Shown here: positions 1 through 7,175 of the stretch, one piece after another
How the letters are laid out: every line of letters begins with the position of its first letter
How positions within the stretch are numbered: position 1 is the first letter of the stretch
IMG/VR virus record: IMGVR_UViG_3300037450_000154
Coordinates: 1-39,925 of that record
Length of the DNA: 39,925 nucleotides
Strand: one strand, 5' to 3'
From: a virus
Program-made: the position numbers and the translations under genes
Notes under the pieces: model-generated
The model's database searches: none
Told to the model about the DNA's origin: nothing
The model's input: the letters and a program-made list of their open reading frames with translations, nothing else

Positions 1-51
1 CACCAGTATCGACCATTGCAGGCGGTGCGCCAATGAAAGGTTTTGATGCCT

Positions 52-114
52 GTCATTAATACAGCTAATAGCTAGGGTTATCATACACTTACACCATTAG
101 TCATTAGTACAGCT
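52..114 (+). repeat. Near-identical 15-nt direct repeat pair
   Basis: GTCATTA(A/G)TACAGCT occurs at 52-66 and 100-114, with one mismatch and 48-nt periodicity. An inverted partner of its left part (AATGACA) is at 135-141. Spacing and length resemble iterons or repressor sites, but with two copies no function can be assigned. Confidence 0.4.
56..84 (+). promoter_or_regulatory. Weak sigma70-like promoter candidate
   Basis: TTAATA (56-61, 4 of 6 matches to the -35 consensus) and TATCAT (79-84, 5 of 6 matches to the -10 consensus) are separated by 17 nt. The -35 box lies inside the first copy of the 15-nt repeat, which would suit a regulated promoter. No gene begins directly downstream, so it is only a candidate. 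Confidence 0.22.
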
Positions 115-148
115 TGGGGTACATCATGACATTCAATGACAGTGTGGG

Positions 149-191
149 TGTGCATGGGTAGCGTGCCCGTAGGCCTGCCCATGGGTGCACA
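149..191 (+). other. Imperfect hairpin
   Basis: TGTGCA + TGGGTAG (149-161) can pair with CTGCCCA + TGGGTGCACA (175-191), leaving a small bulge, one G-T wobble and a loop of about 13 nt. There is no T-run after it, so it is not an intrinsic terminator. It could be an RNA structure or a protein-binding site. Confidence 0.3.
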
Positions 192-438
192 GTTATGCTG
201 CTCAGAAGCTAACACGTAACCCCAGATGTAGGGCCTCGCGCGTGTGGGTGACACAATATGTAGTGGTCAAGGCCTTGCCTCATGTGCCCAGTAACCGGGT
301 ATCTGAGGGGCTGGACAAAACTGGATGAGGCCAGGGAAAAAGGGTCCCATCAACTCGGATATCGGGGTTCCGATCGGAGACGCCCTTGGACGCGCTCCCC
401 CTGTCATACCTCAATCTCAGAGGCAGAGCATTTTCCCA

Positions 439-474
439 CAGAGATCACGTATATGTAATTTCTGTAACTTTTTT
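439..474 (+). terminator. Weak intrinsic-terminator-like structure
   Basis: CAGAGAT (439-445) can pair with ATTTCTG (458-464) with one G-T wobble across a 12-nt loop, followed by a run of six T at 469-474. The stem is AT-rich and the T-run starts four bases after the stem, so efficiency would be low. It would end transcription entering from the left just before the promoter at 602-630. Confidence 0.25.
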
Positions 475-495
475 AATCACTTAAATGTGATACTC

Positions 496-560
496 AGTAC
501 CCCGGTAACCCAGATCCCGAGTACCCCAGAATGGGTACGATAGTTCCCAAATTGGGTACT
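496..560. promoter_or_regulatory. Operator-like array of AGTACCCC / GGGTAC elements
   Basis: AGTACCCC occurs at 496-503 and 520-527 (24-nt spacing). Its inverse GGGTAC(T) occurs at 533-538 and 554-560 (21-nt spacing). The four elements form two direct copies facing two inverted copies, about 40-105 nt upstream of the promoter candidate at 602-630. This is typical placement for an activator or repressor array; the binding protein is not known. Confidence 0.4.
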
Positions 561-601
561 GTGTTGATTTTTATAAAAATTTTTGGGAAAATTTCATGCA
601 C

Positions 602-630
602 TTGAAAAGGGTCCCTTCTGGTGGTACGAT
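602..630 (+). promoter_or_regulatory. Sigma70-like promoter with extended -10
   Basis: TTGAAA (602-607, 5 of 6 to TTGACA) is followed after exactly 17 nt by TACGAT (625-630, 4 of 6 to TATAAT). TGG immediately upstream of the -10 gives the TGn extended -10 motif. Transcription would start near 637 and run into the first gene at 752 with a leader of about 115 nt. It is the best host-type promoter seen by eye in the window and the natural candidate to drive the packaging and head genes. Confidence 0.45.
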
Positions 631-751
631 CGATCTGTCCTGATGGTCAATTCATTCTCCTGGTTGGCCATTGGTTCGGTGATAGTCCTTTGCCGGTCAT
701 ACGTTGGTAGCGGAGACCGGCTCTTTTACCAGGAGAAGAACCGGAGTGCAC

Positions 752-913
752 ATGGCCAACAGACCTGACAGACCACCGACTTTCAGGAAAGTCCAGATTC
801 GTGGACTGGTAATTGCGCTCGACGGTAAGGAGAGACCGTATGATGTTTACCGATTTGGCGGCGGCGTACGTAAGTACGAAAAGCCCAAGCACAACCCCTT
901 CAAAGACCTTTAA
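752..913 (+). CDS. Small basic protein of unknown function (53 aa)
   Basis: A 53-residue, lysine- and arginine-rich protein. The ATG at 752 is preferred over an upstream in-frame TTG at 704 because GGAG (743-746) sits five bases before it. The sequence contains FRKVQIRG, GKERPYDVYRFGGG and a lysine-rich tail ending KHNPFKDL, suggesting a compact basic fold. No family is recognised. It is the first gene after the leader and lies 10 nt ahead of the small terminase gene, so it is co-transcribed with the packaging genes. A DNA-binding accessory role is possible from the charge alone, but this is inference. Confidence 0.6.
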   Translation: MANRPDRPPTFRKVQIRGLVIALDGKERPYDVYRFGGGVRKYEKPKHNPFKDL

Positions 914-923
914 GGCATAGGGC

Positions 924-1685
924 GTGACCGTCGCCCACAGCAAAAAGCTTCCGAACCTCCCCCACGATGTGGAGGGAGAATATATCCCGTGCGGCACGAG
1001 AAGCAAGAAGAACAACATCTCCAAGACGGCGAAAGGCTCCAAGAATTCCCGCATCACTGACGCACAGTGGACGCATTGCATCGGCCTGGTCACCGAAGGC
1101 ACCTCGACCAAGAATGCCATCGAGCAGGCCAACATCCGTAAGTTTGCGATGGAAGCGCATCTGCGCACCGACCCCAAGGCCAAGGCCCAGTGGGAGGATG
1201 CCAAGCTCGCAGCGCTGTGGCGGAACTGGGACGTCGAGAAGGTAGAGAACATCCTGGCGGAGGTGGCCATGGGTGCCACGGTCAAGGATACGGTGGCCAA
1301 GTATACCTTCGAGGACGGCAACCAGGTCCAGATCCAGTTCTACCAGCTACTGCTCAAAGACCCCGTCGTCAAGGAGATGTACGACGCGGCGCGCGAGATT
1401 CAGGCCGAGAAGATGGCGATCGACGACATCCTGACCATCTCCGACGATGACTCGGATGACGTGACAGCCGACGGCAAGGGCAACGCCGCCAACGTGAACC
1501 GTTCAAGATTGAGAGTCCAGTCCCGCCAGTGGATAGCCGAGCGCATGAGCTTCAAGCGGTTCGGCGACCGCAAGCGCGTCGACCTGGAAGCGAACATCGT
1601 AGTAGACCACGCCGCACGGCTTGAAGAGGCCCGCCGGCGTAAAGAGCAAGCCCACAACAAACGTAAGGAGAAAAGTAATGACTGA
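924..1685 (+). CDS. terS: Terminase small subunit (TerS), Sf6-like
   Basis: Small subunit of the packaging motor; it recognises phage DNA and hands it to TerL. The product is 253 aa from a GTG start at 924, with AAGG eight bases upstream. Two similar helical blocks are visible, about residues 50-95 and 108-158; each has a Gly-Thr/Ala-Thr helix-turn-helix-like turn, then F and a DP-rich segment ending in a Tyr/Trp-x-x-Ala motif. The C-terminal half carries the signature of Sf6-type small terminases: AREIQAEKMAIDDIL (residues 156-170), an acidic linker (DDDSDD), then RLRVQSRQWIAERMSFKRFGDR (about 195-216) split as RLRVQSRQW plus KRFGDR. The tail is very basic. The gene lies four genes upstream of TerL, as expected. 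The duplicated N-terminal block is unusual. Confidence 0.85.
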   Translation: MTVAHSKKLPNLPHDVEGEYIPCGTRSKKNNISKTAKGSKNSRITDAQWTHCIGLVTEGTSTKNAIEQANIRKFAMEAHLRTDPKAKAQWEDAKLAALWRNWDVEKVENILAEVAMGATVKDTVAKYTFEDGNQVQIQFYQLLLKDPVVKEMYDAAREIQAEKMAIDDILTISDDDSDDVTADGKGNAANVNRSRLRVQSRQWIAERMSFKRFGDRKRVDLEANIVVDHAARLEEARRRKEQAHNKRKEKSND

Positions 1686-2046
1686 TATTATCTCAATGAC
1701 AGGCGACATCGAGGCGATGAACGAGATCATCGCTGGCCTGGACAAAGACTACAACACAGAGTATGTCAAGGGGTTCTTCATCATGATCCACCCCACCTTC
1801 GATCCGTCGGTGTTTTTGGAGATGGTGAACAAGGCCCCGATGGGCATCCCCATCATCATCGGCAGCGATGCGCACTCCGAGCGGGCAGCGGGGTTCTGCG
1901 GAGAACGGCTGGCGATCCTCGCCATAGGCGCCAGGTTCTTCGAACAGAAGATGGTCGCCACACTGGAAGGCACCCTGGCGAACTGCCCGGATGCGAAGTT
2001 TATCCAGTTCGAACTGCTGCATGACGAGCACAGCCTGGCGATATGA
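1678..2046 (+). CDS. Conserved-looking protein of unknown function (122 aa)
   Basis: A 122-residue acidic protein starting at ATG 1678, seven bases after AAGGAG (1665-1670), and overlapping the terS stop by 8 nt. Translation is therefore probably coupled to terS. It has predicted helix-rich N-terminal sequence (DIEAMNEIIAGLDKDYN), a hydrophobic stretch (GFFIMIHPTFDP), the segment GIPIIIGSDAHSERAAG, and a helix-strand pattern to the end. It has no signal peptide or clear membrane span, so it should be cytoplasmic. The family is not recognised. Position inside the packaging cluster suggests a role near the terminase or late regulation, without motif support. Confidence 0.65.
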   Translation: MTDIISMTGDIEAMNEIIAGLDKDYNTEYVKGFFIMIHPTFDPSVFLEMVNKAPMGIPIIIGSDAHSERAAGFCGERLAILAIGARFFEQKMVATLEGTLANCPDAKFIQFELLHDEHSLAI

Positions 2047-2204
2047 GCAGGCACACCACACGCAAAGAGGACTGGACCCGGTTCCTGAATGCCCTTCTGG
2101 GCATCGGGAACGAGGACCGGCACAGCAACCCGATCCTGAACTACATCCTGTCGATCGGCCACACGGGCAAGAACATCATTGTCGAGGAGCGGCGCCGGTG
2201 GTAA
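2043..2204 (+). CDS. Small basic protein of unknown function (53 aa)
   Basis: This 53-residue gene starts with an ATG that overlaps the preceding TGA stop in the ATGA arrangement, a strong sign of translational coupling. It reads MSRHTTRKEDW...ENPILNY-like: two short amphipathic helices (DWTRFLNALLGIG and PILNYILSIGH) and a C-terminal charged end EERRRW. It fills the gap between its neighbours completely and its own stop overlaps the next gene. No family is recognised. Short length and basic ends would fit a DNA- or protein-binding accessory factor of packaging, but nothing specific shows this. Confidence 0.6.
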   Translation: MSRHTTRKEDWTRFLNALLGIGNEDRHSNPILNYILSIGHTGKNIIVEERRRW

Positions 2205-2290
2205 ACCCAGCCGTAGGGGCCATCTTCGCCATCATCGTGGTGGTGACCTGGGCTGCGCTATTCGCGTCTGCAGCCGTGGGCTGGATATGA
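2198..2290 (+). CDS. Single-span membrane micropeptide (30 aa)
   Basis: A 30-residue protein from a GTG at 2198, eight bases after a good ribosome-binding site GAGGAG (2184-2189) located inside the previous gene. It overlaps that gene by 7 nt, and its TGA stop overlaps the TerL ATG (ATGA at 2287-2290). After MVNPAVG it is almost entirely hydrophobic (AIFAIIVVVTWAALFASA) and ends in AVGWI, so it should be a single membrane helix. It could be a holin-like or regulatory membrane peptide, or a leader whose translation sets TerL expression. The overlap at both ends and the ribosome-binding site support a real gene; function is unknown. Confidence 0.55.
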   Translation: MVNPAVGAIFAIIVVVTWAALFASAAVGWI

Positions 2291-3720
2291 ACGATTCGGA
2301 ATTCGAAGACGAGATCACAAAGGACATTGCGGAGTTCTACGACGACCCGTACGGTTTCGTCATGTATGCATTTCCTTGGGGAGAGAAGGGAACTTTCCTC
2401 GAGGATCACGATGGCCCGGACGACTGGCAGCGGGACCAGCTTAACCGGGTAGGGCAAAAGTTCAAAGACGACCCCGAATGCACAGTCCGTGAATCCATCT
2501 CCTCGGGTCACGGTATCGGTAAATCCGCTGAGGTGGCATGGATCGTACTGTGGGCCATGAGTACCAGGCCCCATCTGAACGCCGTTATCACGGCCAACAC
2601 CACCAATCAGCTCAACACCAAGACCTGGCGAGAACTGTCTGTCTGGCACAAGCAGATGATCAATAGCCACTGGTTCGTCTGGTCCGCTACCGCGTTCAAG
2701 CACAAAGAGCACCCTGAGACCTGGTTCGCCAACGCGATCCCGAACACTGAACACAACTCTGAAGCGTTCGCCGGACTGCACGCTCAGCATGTGCTGGTCA
2801 TCTACGACGAGGCCTCCGGTATCCCTGACAAGATCTGGGAAGTATCCGAGGGCGCCATGACCACGCCGCGGGCCATGTGGTTCAACTTCGGTAACCCCAC
2901 CAAGAATACCGGCCGGTTTGTCGACTGCCACACATCAGACTCCGCTCGCTGGGCGCACCACAAGATTGACTCGCGCACCTGTAAGATGACCAACAAGAAG
3001 GAAATCGCAGAGTGGGTCAAGATATATGGCGAGGATTCAGACTTCGTCAGAGTCCGCGTCCGTGGAGAATTCCCGCGCGCCGGCTCTATGCAGTTCGTTC
3101 CTTCGGATATCGTTGATCTGGCCATGGCCACAGAGATGCCGATCGAGACCTACATGCACCTGCCGGTCATCTTCGGCGTCGACGTAGCCCGGTTCGGTGA
3201 CGATAAATCCTGCATAGCTATACGACAAGGCAGGAAAATCCATGAAATCCGGAAATTCAGGGAAGCCAGTACGATGCAGCTGGTCACCCAGATCGTCGTG
3301 GCGATGCAGGCGTATGAGCCCGGTATCGTATTTGTCGACGGCGTGGGTGTCGGCGCCGGCGTGGTCGACCGACTTCGCCAGCTAGGTCATGAGGTTATGG
3401 AGGTCAATGCGGGCTCCACGCCTGACGACGAGATCCTCTACTACAATAAACGCATCGAAATGTGGGACCGGATGAGGAACGCCTTGAAAACTGGTATGGA
3501 TATGCCGTATGATGCAGAGACTAGGGGTGCACTTATTGGCATCGAGTACGGATACGACGACAAAGAGCGGATGCGCCTGGAGCGCAAAGCCGACATGAAG
3601 AAAAGAGGACTGGATAGCCCGGACGAAGGGGACGCAATCGCGCACACCTACGCCTACGAAGTTGGTAATCTGCATAAGAATTCGTTTGAGCCGGACGACT
3701 ACTTCGATCCGGACGAATAG
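2287..3720 (+). CDS. terL: Terminase large subunit (TerL), ATPase/nuclease
   Basis: The 477-aa packaging motor protein that translocates DNA into the prohead and cuts it. The start at 2287 follows the ATGA overlap with the micropeptide. Walker A is SSGHGIGKS (residues 72-80, Lys79). Walker B with the catalytic acid is VLVIYDEAS (169-177). A coupling-type motif FGNPT is at 201-205. The C-terminal RNase H-like nuclease starts at FGVDVARFGDD (296-306, first acid Asp299), continues with IVFVDGVGVGAG (348-358, Asp351), and ends with DEGDAIAH (446-453, Asp449). All three nuclease acids appear present, so it should be functional. Length is typical. It acts on the portal encoded at 4905-7145. Confidence 0.95.
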   Translation: MNDSEFEDEITKDIAEFYDDPYGFVMYAFPWGEKGTFLEDHDGPDDWQRDQLNRVGQKFKDDPECTVRESISSGHGIGKSAEVAWIVLWAMSTRPHLNAVITANTTNQLNTKTWRELSVWHKQMINSHWFVWSATAFKHKEHPETWFANAIPNTEHNSEAFAGLHAQHVLVIYDEASGIPDKIWEVSEGAMTTPRAMWFNFGNPTKNTGRFVDCHTSDSARWAHHKIDSRTCKMTNKKEIAEWVKIYGEDSDFVRVRVRGEFPRAGSMQFVPSDIVDLAMATEMPIETYMHLPVIFGVDVARFGDDKSCIAIRQGRKIHEIRKFREASTMQLVTQIVVAMQAYEPGIVFVDGVGVGAGVVDRLRQLGHEVMEVNAGSTPDDEILYYNKRIEMWDRMRNALKTGMDMPYDAETRGALIGIEYGYDDKERMRLERKADMKKRGLDSPDEGDAIAHTYAYEVGNLHKNSFEPDDYFDPDE

Positions 3721-3729
3721 GGGAATCAA

Positions 3730-3915
3730 ATGTTTCTAAATACCGAGGTATCCAGCAGAGAACGTTGCCGAGAATGCGGCAAGCCGCCGAAGATCAATAT
3801 CAGAGAGGTTCATCGAGTGGGAGCAGACGAGGTCACTCCTCTGTGCGCGAACTGTGCACTGCGGCTGTGGCGCGGCATCCTGGAATCCCTGCGTGACGCG
3901 GGGGTGCAGTGTTGA
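3730..3915 (+). CDS. Small zinc-ribbon protein (61 aa)
   Basis: A 61-residue protein starting at ATG 3730, nine bases after the TerL stop, with GGGGA just upstream. It carries CRECGK (Cys13 and Cys16) and CANC (Cys39 and Cys42), the two CxxC knuckles of a zinc ribbon, about 22 residues apart. The surrounding sequence KINIREVHRVGADEVTPL would form the ribbon strands, and the C-terminal helix LWRGILESLRDAG follows. Such proteins bind nucleic acid or protein; the partner here is unknown. Its last bases overlap the start of the next gene, which also has a CxxC pair. Confidence 0.7.
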   Translation: MFLNTEVSSRERCRECGKPPKINIREVHRVGADEVTPLCANCALRLWRGILESLRDAGVQC

Positions 3916-4193
3916 TCGCCCTGATCCACAGTCGGTGCCACCAGATCGCACTCTTCTACGAGCACATGCCGCGGGCTGGCGAGACGTTTGACATCGAGCA
4001 CGCGTACGATGTCAACGGGAACCCACTGAATTGGGGCGCCAGCCGGTATTGCGCCTCGTGCGGCATCGCCATTGAAACAAAGGATCTGGAGCCAGGGCCC
4101 CCTGTTTTGCGGACATTCGACATGACTTCTCCGCAAAATATGCGGGAATTCTACGACACATGTGAAGAATCACACTTTGAGGACATAGCATGA
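3909..4193 (+). CDS. Putative metal-binding protein with Cys pairs (94 aa)
   Basis: The 94-aa frame starts at GTG 3909, or at TTG 3912, which would give a 4-nt TTGA overlap with the previous stop; the choice is uncertain. Potential metal ligands are Cys10 and His11 near the start (HSRCHQI) and Cys49/Cys52 in CASCG. The segment IALFYEHMPRAGETFDIEHA resembles strand-rich zinc-ribbon proteins often seen next to each other in phage genomes. It is acidic at the C-terminus (CEESHFEDIA). It is coupled to the next gene through ATGA at 4190. No defined function can be given. Confidence 0.6.
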   Translation: MLIALIHSRCHQIALFYEHMPRAGETFDIEHAYDVNGNPLNWGASRYCASCGIAIETKDLEPGPPVLRTFDMTSPQNMREFYDTCEESHFEDIA

Positions 4194-4660
4194 GCGGATC
4201 ACGATTTGACAAAAATTCGGCCTCTGCGAGTATCTGGATGCCAGGGATGGGCAAAGAGCTTGTGGAAGATTACAACGAAATCCATTTGATGGAACTCGAA
4301 TCCGTCAAACAAGCCAAACTCGAAAGTTGGATGGCCAAAGGAGTCGGCACTTCGCTGATGAACGCCTACCCAAACCGGCAATGGGGCGTCATGGTGGATC
4401 TCGAAGGGCAGATGATATGTGTGACATGTCCGAGCCTTTCTATTGAAAAAGGCTATTATATCACCATGGTAGGACGGTCTCTTCATGATCTACAAGAAGA
4501 AGCCAAACGCGCCGCGGGTGAAATACTGGAGCGGTACAACCTGTCCCGCGAACGGCACTTCGACTCGGACATTATTGAAACCCTGGACAGGGACCTCTCG
4601 GATGAAGTAATATCATCAGATGCGGCACCGGAACCCATCACCAAGAGGATCATCACGTGA
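4190..4660 (+). CDS. Protein of unknown function (156 aa)
   Basis: A 156-residue protein with an ATGA start overlapping the preceding stop and a GTGA overlap with the next gene. The N-terminal third is helical and charged (VEDYNEIHLMELESVKQAKLE split by turns). The middle is strand-like with MVDLEGQMICVTCPSL and an isolated CVTC pair. A helix LHDLQEEAKRAAGEILERYN follows and the tail is acidic and probably disordered. No signal peptide or membrane span. The family is not recognised. It belongs to the coupled run of small genes between terL and the portal gene. Confidence 0.6.
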   Translation: MSGSRFDKNSASASIWMPGMGKELVEDYNEIHLMELESVKQAKLESWMAKGVGTSLMNAYPNRQWGVMVDLEGQMICVTCPSLSIEKGYYITMVGRSLHDLQEEAKRAAGEILERYNLSRERHFDSDIIETLDRDLSDEVISSDAAPEPITKRIIT

Positions 4661-4893
4661 CAGATAAAGTCGTACCGATCTCCCTCGATAGTGCGGAGCA
4701 GGCCAGGATGGTATCGAACAAGCACCTAGCCACGTCCGAGAATCTCGAGACCTTCGTGTCGATCGAGCTGTTCGGAGACAAAACGCCGCAGATCACGCAC
4801 AGCAAGGCGTCAGTAGAACGACTCTTGTTTGCAGCCAAGATCCTGGAGCAGTACGCCCTCGGGGCTATCGGCTCCGAGCCAGTCGACAGGTAG
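4657..4893 (+). CDS. Protein of unknown function (78 aa)
   Basis: A 78-aa protein beginning with GTG at 4657, overlapping the upstream stop as GTGA. It contains a helix-turn pattern (SAEQARMVSNKHLATSEN), a strand segment (TFVSIELFGDK) and a hydrophobic helix (ERLLFAAKILEQYALGAI). The compact helical composition suits a small globular cytoplasmic protein. It ends 11 nt before the portal gene and supplies the portal ribosome-binding site at its stop codon. No family is recognised. Confidence 0.6.
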   Translation: MTDKVVPISLDSAEQARMVSNKHLATSENLETFVSIELFGDKTPQITHSKASVERLLFAAKILEQYALGAIGSEPVDR

Positions 4894-4904
4894 GGAGATA
4901 GAGT

Positions 4905-7145
4905 TTGCCGAATAAAAGGGAAGAGGATTCGAGCTACGAGATCGTGGACAACCTGACCACGAACCCCTCGTACCCGGAATACCGAGATGATCAAGATCCG
5001 CCCGGCGAGAGCCCTGCAGACGGCGTGTCTACGGGCGACCTTCTCTCGGATGAGGAAGAGCCCAGCGCAGATCTGATCCAGACAGACGCATGGATGCTGT
5101 CCCGCGCGGAAGAAATCTACCGCACATCAACGGACTACATGGATGCCAACATCACCAACCAGTGGGAAAAGAACCTCTCCCACTTCAACAGTCAGCACGC
5201 CCCAGGTAGCTCGTACGACAAACAAAACTTCAAGCGCTCCAGAACCTTCCGGCCGAAAACTCGAGCCAACATCAAGACTCAGGAAGCCGGCATGGCAGCC
5301 GCTGCGTTCGCCACAAAAGAACTCGTTCAAATTACAGCACAGGACCCGACCGACGAAGTCCAGATCGCGTCCGCCAAGATCAGTAAGACAATGCTCCAGT
5401 ATCGACTGGAGAAGAGTATACCGTGGTTCTTAACCGTACAGGGAGCGTACCAGGACACCAAGAACTACGGAATTTGCGTGACCCATCAATACTGGAGCTA
5501 CAAGGAAGACACGGAAGTGCTTCCAGCTTTCGACGAGGCCGGAGCGCCTGTAACCGAAATGGACCAGGACGGGACTGAAACATCGATGGGCTATGAGGAA
5601 CGCACTGTCAGGGAAGACACCCTTAAAATCGACAACATCCCGCCGGAGAATTTCCGGTTTGACCCCATGTGCGACTGGAGAAATCCAGCCGAATCAAGCC
5701 CGTACATCGTTTGTCTATTCCCGATGTATGCGGGAGATGTCCTGGAAATGATGCAGAACGATGGTACCAAGGTAGGCCAGAACGCCTGGCGGAAGTACGA
5801 TCTGAATGCCATCTTGACGTCTCGCAGGGAAGAGTACAGCAGGACTCGCTGGGCCCGGGAAGGCCGAGATCGCACTGCTCCCGATAGGGATCAGGAAGGG
5901 AACGCCTTCACCACGGTGTGGGCGCACATGAATATCGTCAAAGTCAACGGAGAGGATGTTGTATTCTGGACCCTCGGCACCAACATGGTGCTGACTGACG
6001 CAATGAAACTGACGGAGGCATATCCGCACCTCAAAGCAGGGCAGCGGCCCTTCACAGTAGGCTTCAGCAACATCGAAGCGCACAAGAACTACCCTGCCGG
6101 CGACAACGAACTCGCCTCTGGTCTGCAGGTAGAGATCAATGACGTAGCTAACCAACGCCTTGATAACGTTAAGCTTGTTCTGAACAAGCGGTACTTCGTC
6201 AAGCGCGGAGCCCAGGTGGACCTGGACGCCCTGGTACGCAATGTGCCCGGTGGCGGCGTCATGATGGGAGACCCCGAAAAGGATGTCAATGTGGTAAACA
6301 CGCCGGATGTGACCGGCTCGAGTTATCAGGAGCAAGACAGGCTGTCTGTTGAAATGGATGAGATCGTTGGCGGCTTCAGCCAGTCCAGCGTCCAGAACAG
6401 CCGCAACCTCAACGAGACCGTTGGGGGTATGGGACTGATGGAACAGTCCGCAGGAGCAGTGGAAGATTACGCCATCAAGGTCTTTATCGAAACCTGGATG
6501 GAACCTTGTGTACGTCAGTGTGTACAGCTGGAGCAGTACTACGAGACCGATGAGGTAGTCATGACACTTGCAGCCAAGGATTCAGGCATTTGGCAGAGGT
6601 ACGGGACAAAGGAAATTCCCGACGGCGTGTTGCGCCAGGAACTGACCTGCCGGGTTGATGTGGGGATCGGCAACACCGATCCGGTGCGCAGAGTAGAGAA
6701 ACTCATCTTCGGTGTGTCTAAGACCGCGGAGATGCCAGGGATGGCAGCCAGGATTAAGCCCCAGCCGATCGCCGATGAAATATTCGGCGCGCTGGGCCAC
6801 AAGGATTCCAGTCGGTACTTCATGTCCGACGAAGAGTTCGCGCAGGAGCAAGAAGGCAAGGAACCTGACACTCCGCCAGAGATAGCGTTGAAGCAGCGTG
6901 AGCTGGAGATTCGCGAGGAAGAGAACCGGATGCGGGACAACAGAGAAGTCGCGCGGCTGGAACAGGATCGGGAGCTTGGCTTTGCCAAGATCGCGGCCGA
7001 CAAGGATCTCAAGCTGGAAGAGCTGTATCAAAAACTTGGCGTAGAACAAGACAAGAACAAGACTACACGTGACATCGCCGCGGTAAAAGAGGCGAACAAA
7101 TCCCAGGAGCTTTCAATCAAAAGGTCAACTGGATCAGGCATTTAA
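4905..7145 (+). CDS. Portal protein (head-to-tail connector)
   Basis: A 746-aa portal, the dodecameric ring through which DNA enters and leaves the head. The start is a TTG at 4905, chosen because GGGAG (4893-4897) lies seven bases upstream; no closer ATG fits. The N-terminal 60 residues are acidic. The body has the pattern of podophage portals, with IDNIPPENFRFDPMCDW (about 243-259), an ELASGLQVEINDVANQRLDN region (about 402-421) and LNKRYFVKRG, VPGGGVMM and TPDVTGSSYQEQDR. These precede a long helix with LNETVGGMGLMEQSAG. The last 90 residues (about 655-745) are heptad-like and highly charged, matching the barrel/coiled-coil crown of P22-type portals. It works with TerL and the adaptor at 11357. 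Confidence 0.85.
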   Translation: MPNKREEDSSYEIVDNLTTNPSYPEYRDDQDPPGESPADGVSTGDLLSDEEEPSADLIQTDAWMLSRAEEIYRTSTDYMDANITNQWEKNLSHFNSQHAPGSSYDKQNFKRSRTFRPKTRANIKTQEAGMAAAAFATKELVQITAQDPTDEVQIASAKISKTMLQYRLEKSIPWFLTVQGAYQDTKNYGICVTHQYWSYKEDTEVLPAFDEAGAPVTEMDQDGTETSMGYEERTVREDTLKIDNIPPENFRFDPMCDWRNPAESSPYIVCLFPMYAGDVLEMMQNDGTKVGQNAWRKYDLNAILTSRREEYSRTRWAREGRDRTAPDRDQEGNAFTTVWAHMNIVKVNGEDVVFWTLGTNMVLTDAMKLTEAYPHLKAGQRPFTVGFSNIEAHKNYPAGDNELASGLQVEINDVANQRLDNVKLVLNKRYFVKRGAQVDLDALVRNVPGGGVMMGDPEKDVNVVNTPDVTGSSYQEQDRLSVEMDEIVGGFSQSSVQNSRNLNETVGGMGLMEQSAGAVEDYAIKVFIETWMEPCVRQCVQLEQYYETDEVVMTLAAKDSGIWQRYGTKEIPDGVLRQELTCRVDVGIGNTDPVRRVEKLIFGVSKTAEMPGMAARIKPQPIADEIFGALGHKDSSRYFMSDEEFAQEQEGKEPDTPPEIALKQRELEIREEENRMRDNREVARLEQDRELGFAKIAADKDLKLEELYQKLGVEQDKNKTTRDIAAVKEANKSQELSIKRSTGSGI

Positions 7146-7175
7146 TCTAACTTCCCACCTAAGGGCGGAGGTATT

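Larger units (their letters stand above)
338..615 (+). repeat. 11-nt direct repeat AAAAGGGTCCC (338-348 and 605-615)
   Basis: The 11-mer AAAAGGGTCCC is found at 338-348 and again at 605-615. The second copy starts inside the -35 box and runs into the spacer of the promoter candidate at 602-630, so a bound protein there could act directly on that promoter. Two copies only; function unknown. Confidence 0.35.
1..751. other. Leader / control region without a convincing gene
   Basis: No reading frame here looks coding. The two short forward frames at 325-543 and 583-768 lack ribosome-binding sites and have low-complexity, Pro/Arg/Ser-rich products. The base composition is more AT-rich than the genes downstream, with T- and A-rich tracts at 460-480 and 563-595. 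It holds short direct and inverted repeats, a hairpin, a weak terminator-like structure and a promoter candidate, each listed separately. It precedes a long co-directional gene block, so the simplest reading is a transcriptional control region. A replication or packaging site could also lie here but cannot be told apart by eye. Confidence 0.6.

Noticed and set aside
325-768. Two short forward frames in the leader
   Set aside because: No ribosome-binding sites, low-complexity products, and the second overlaps the better supported start at 752.
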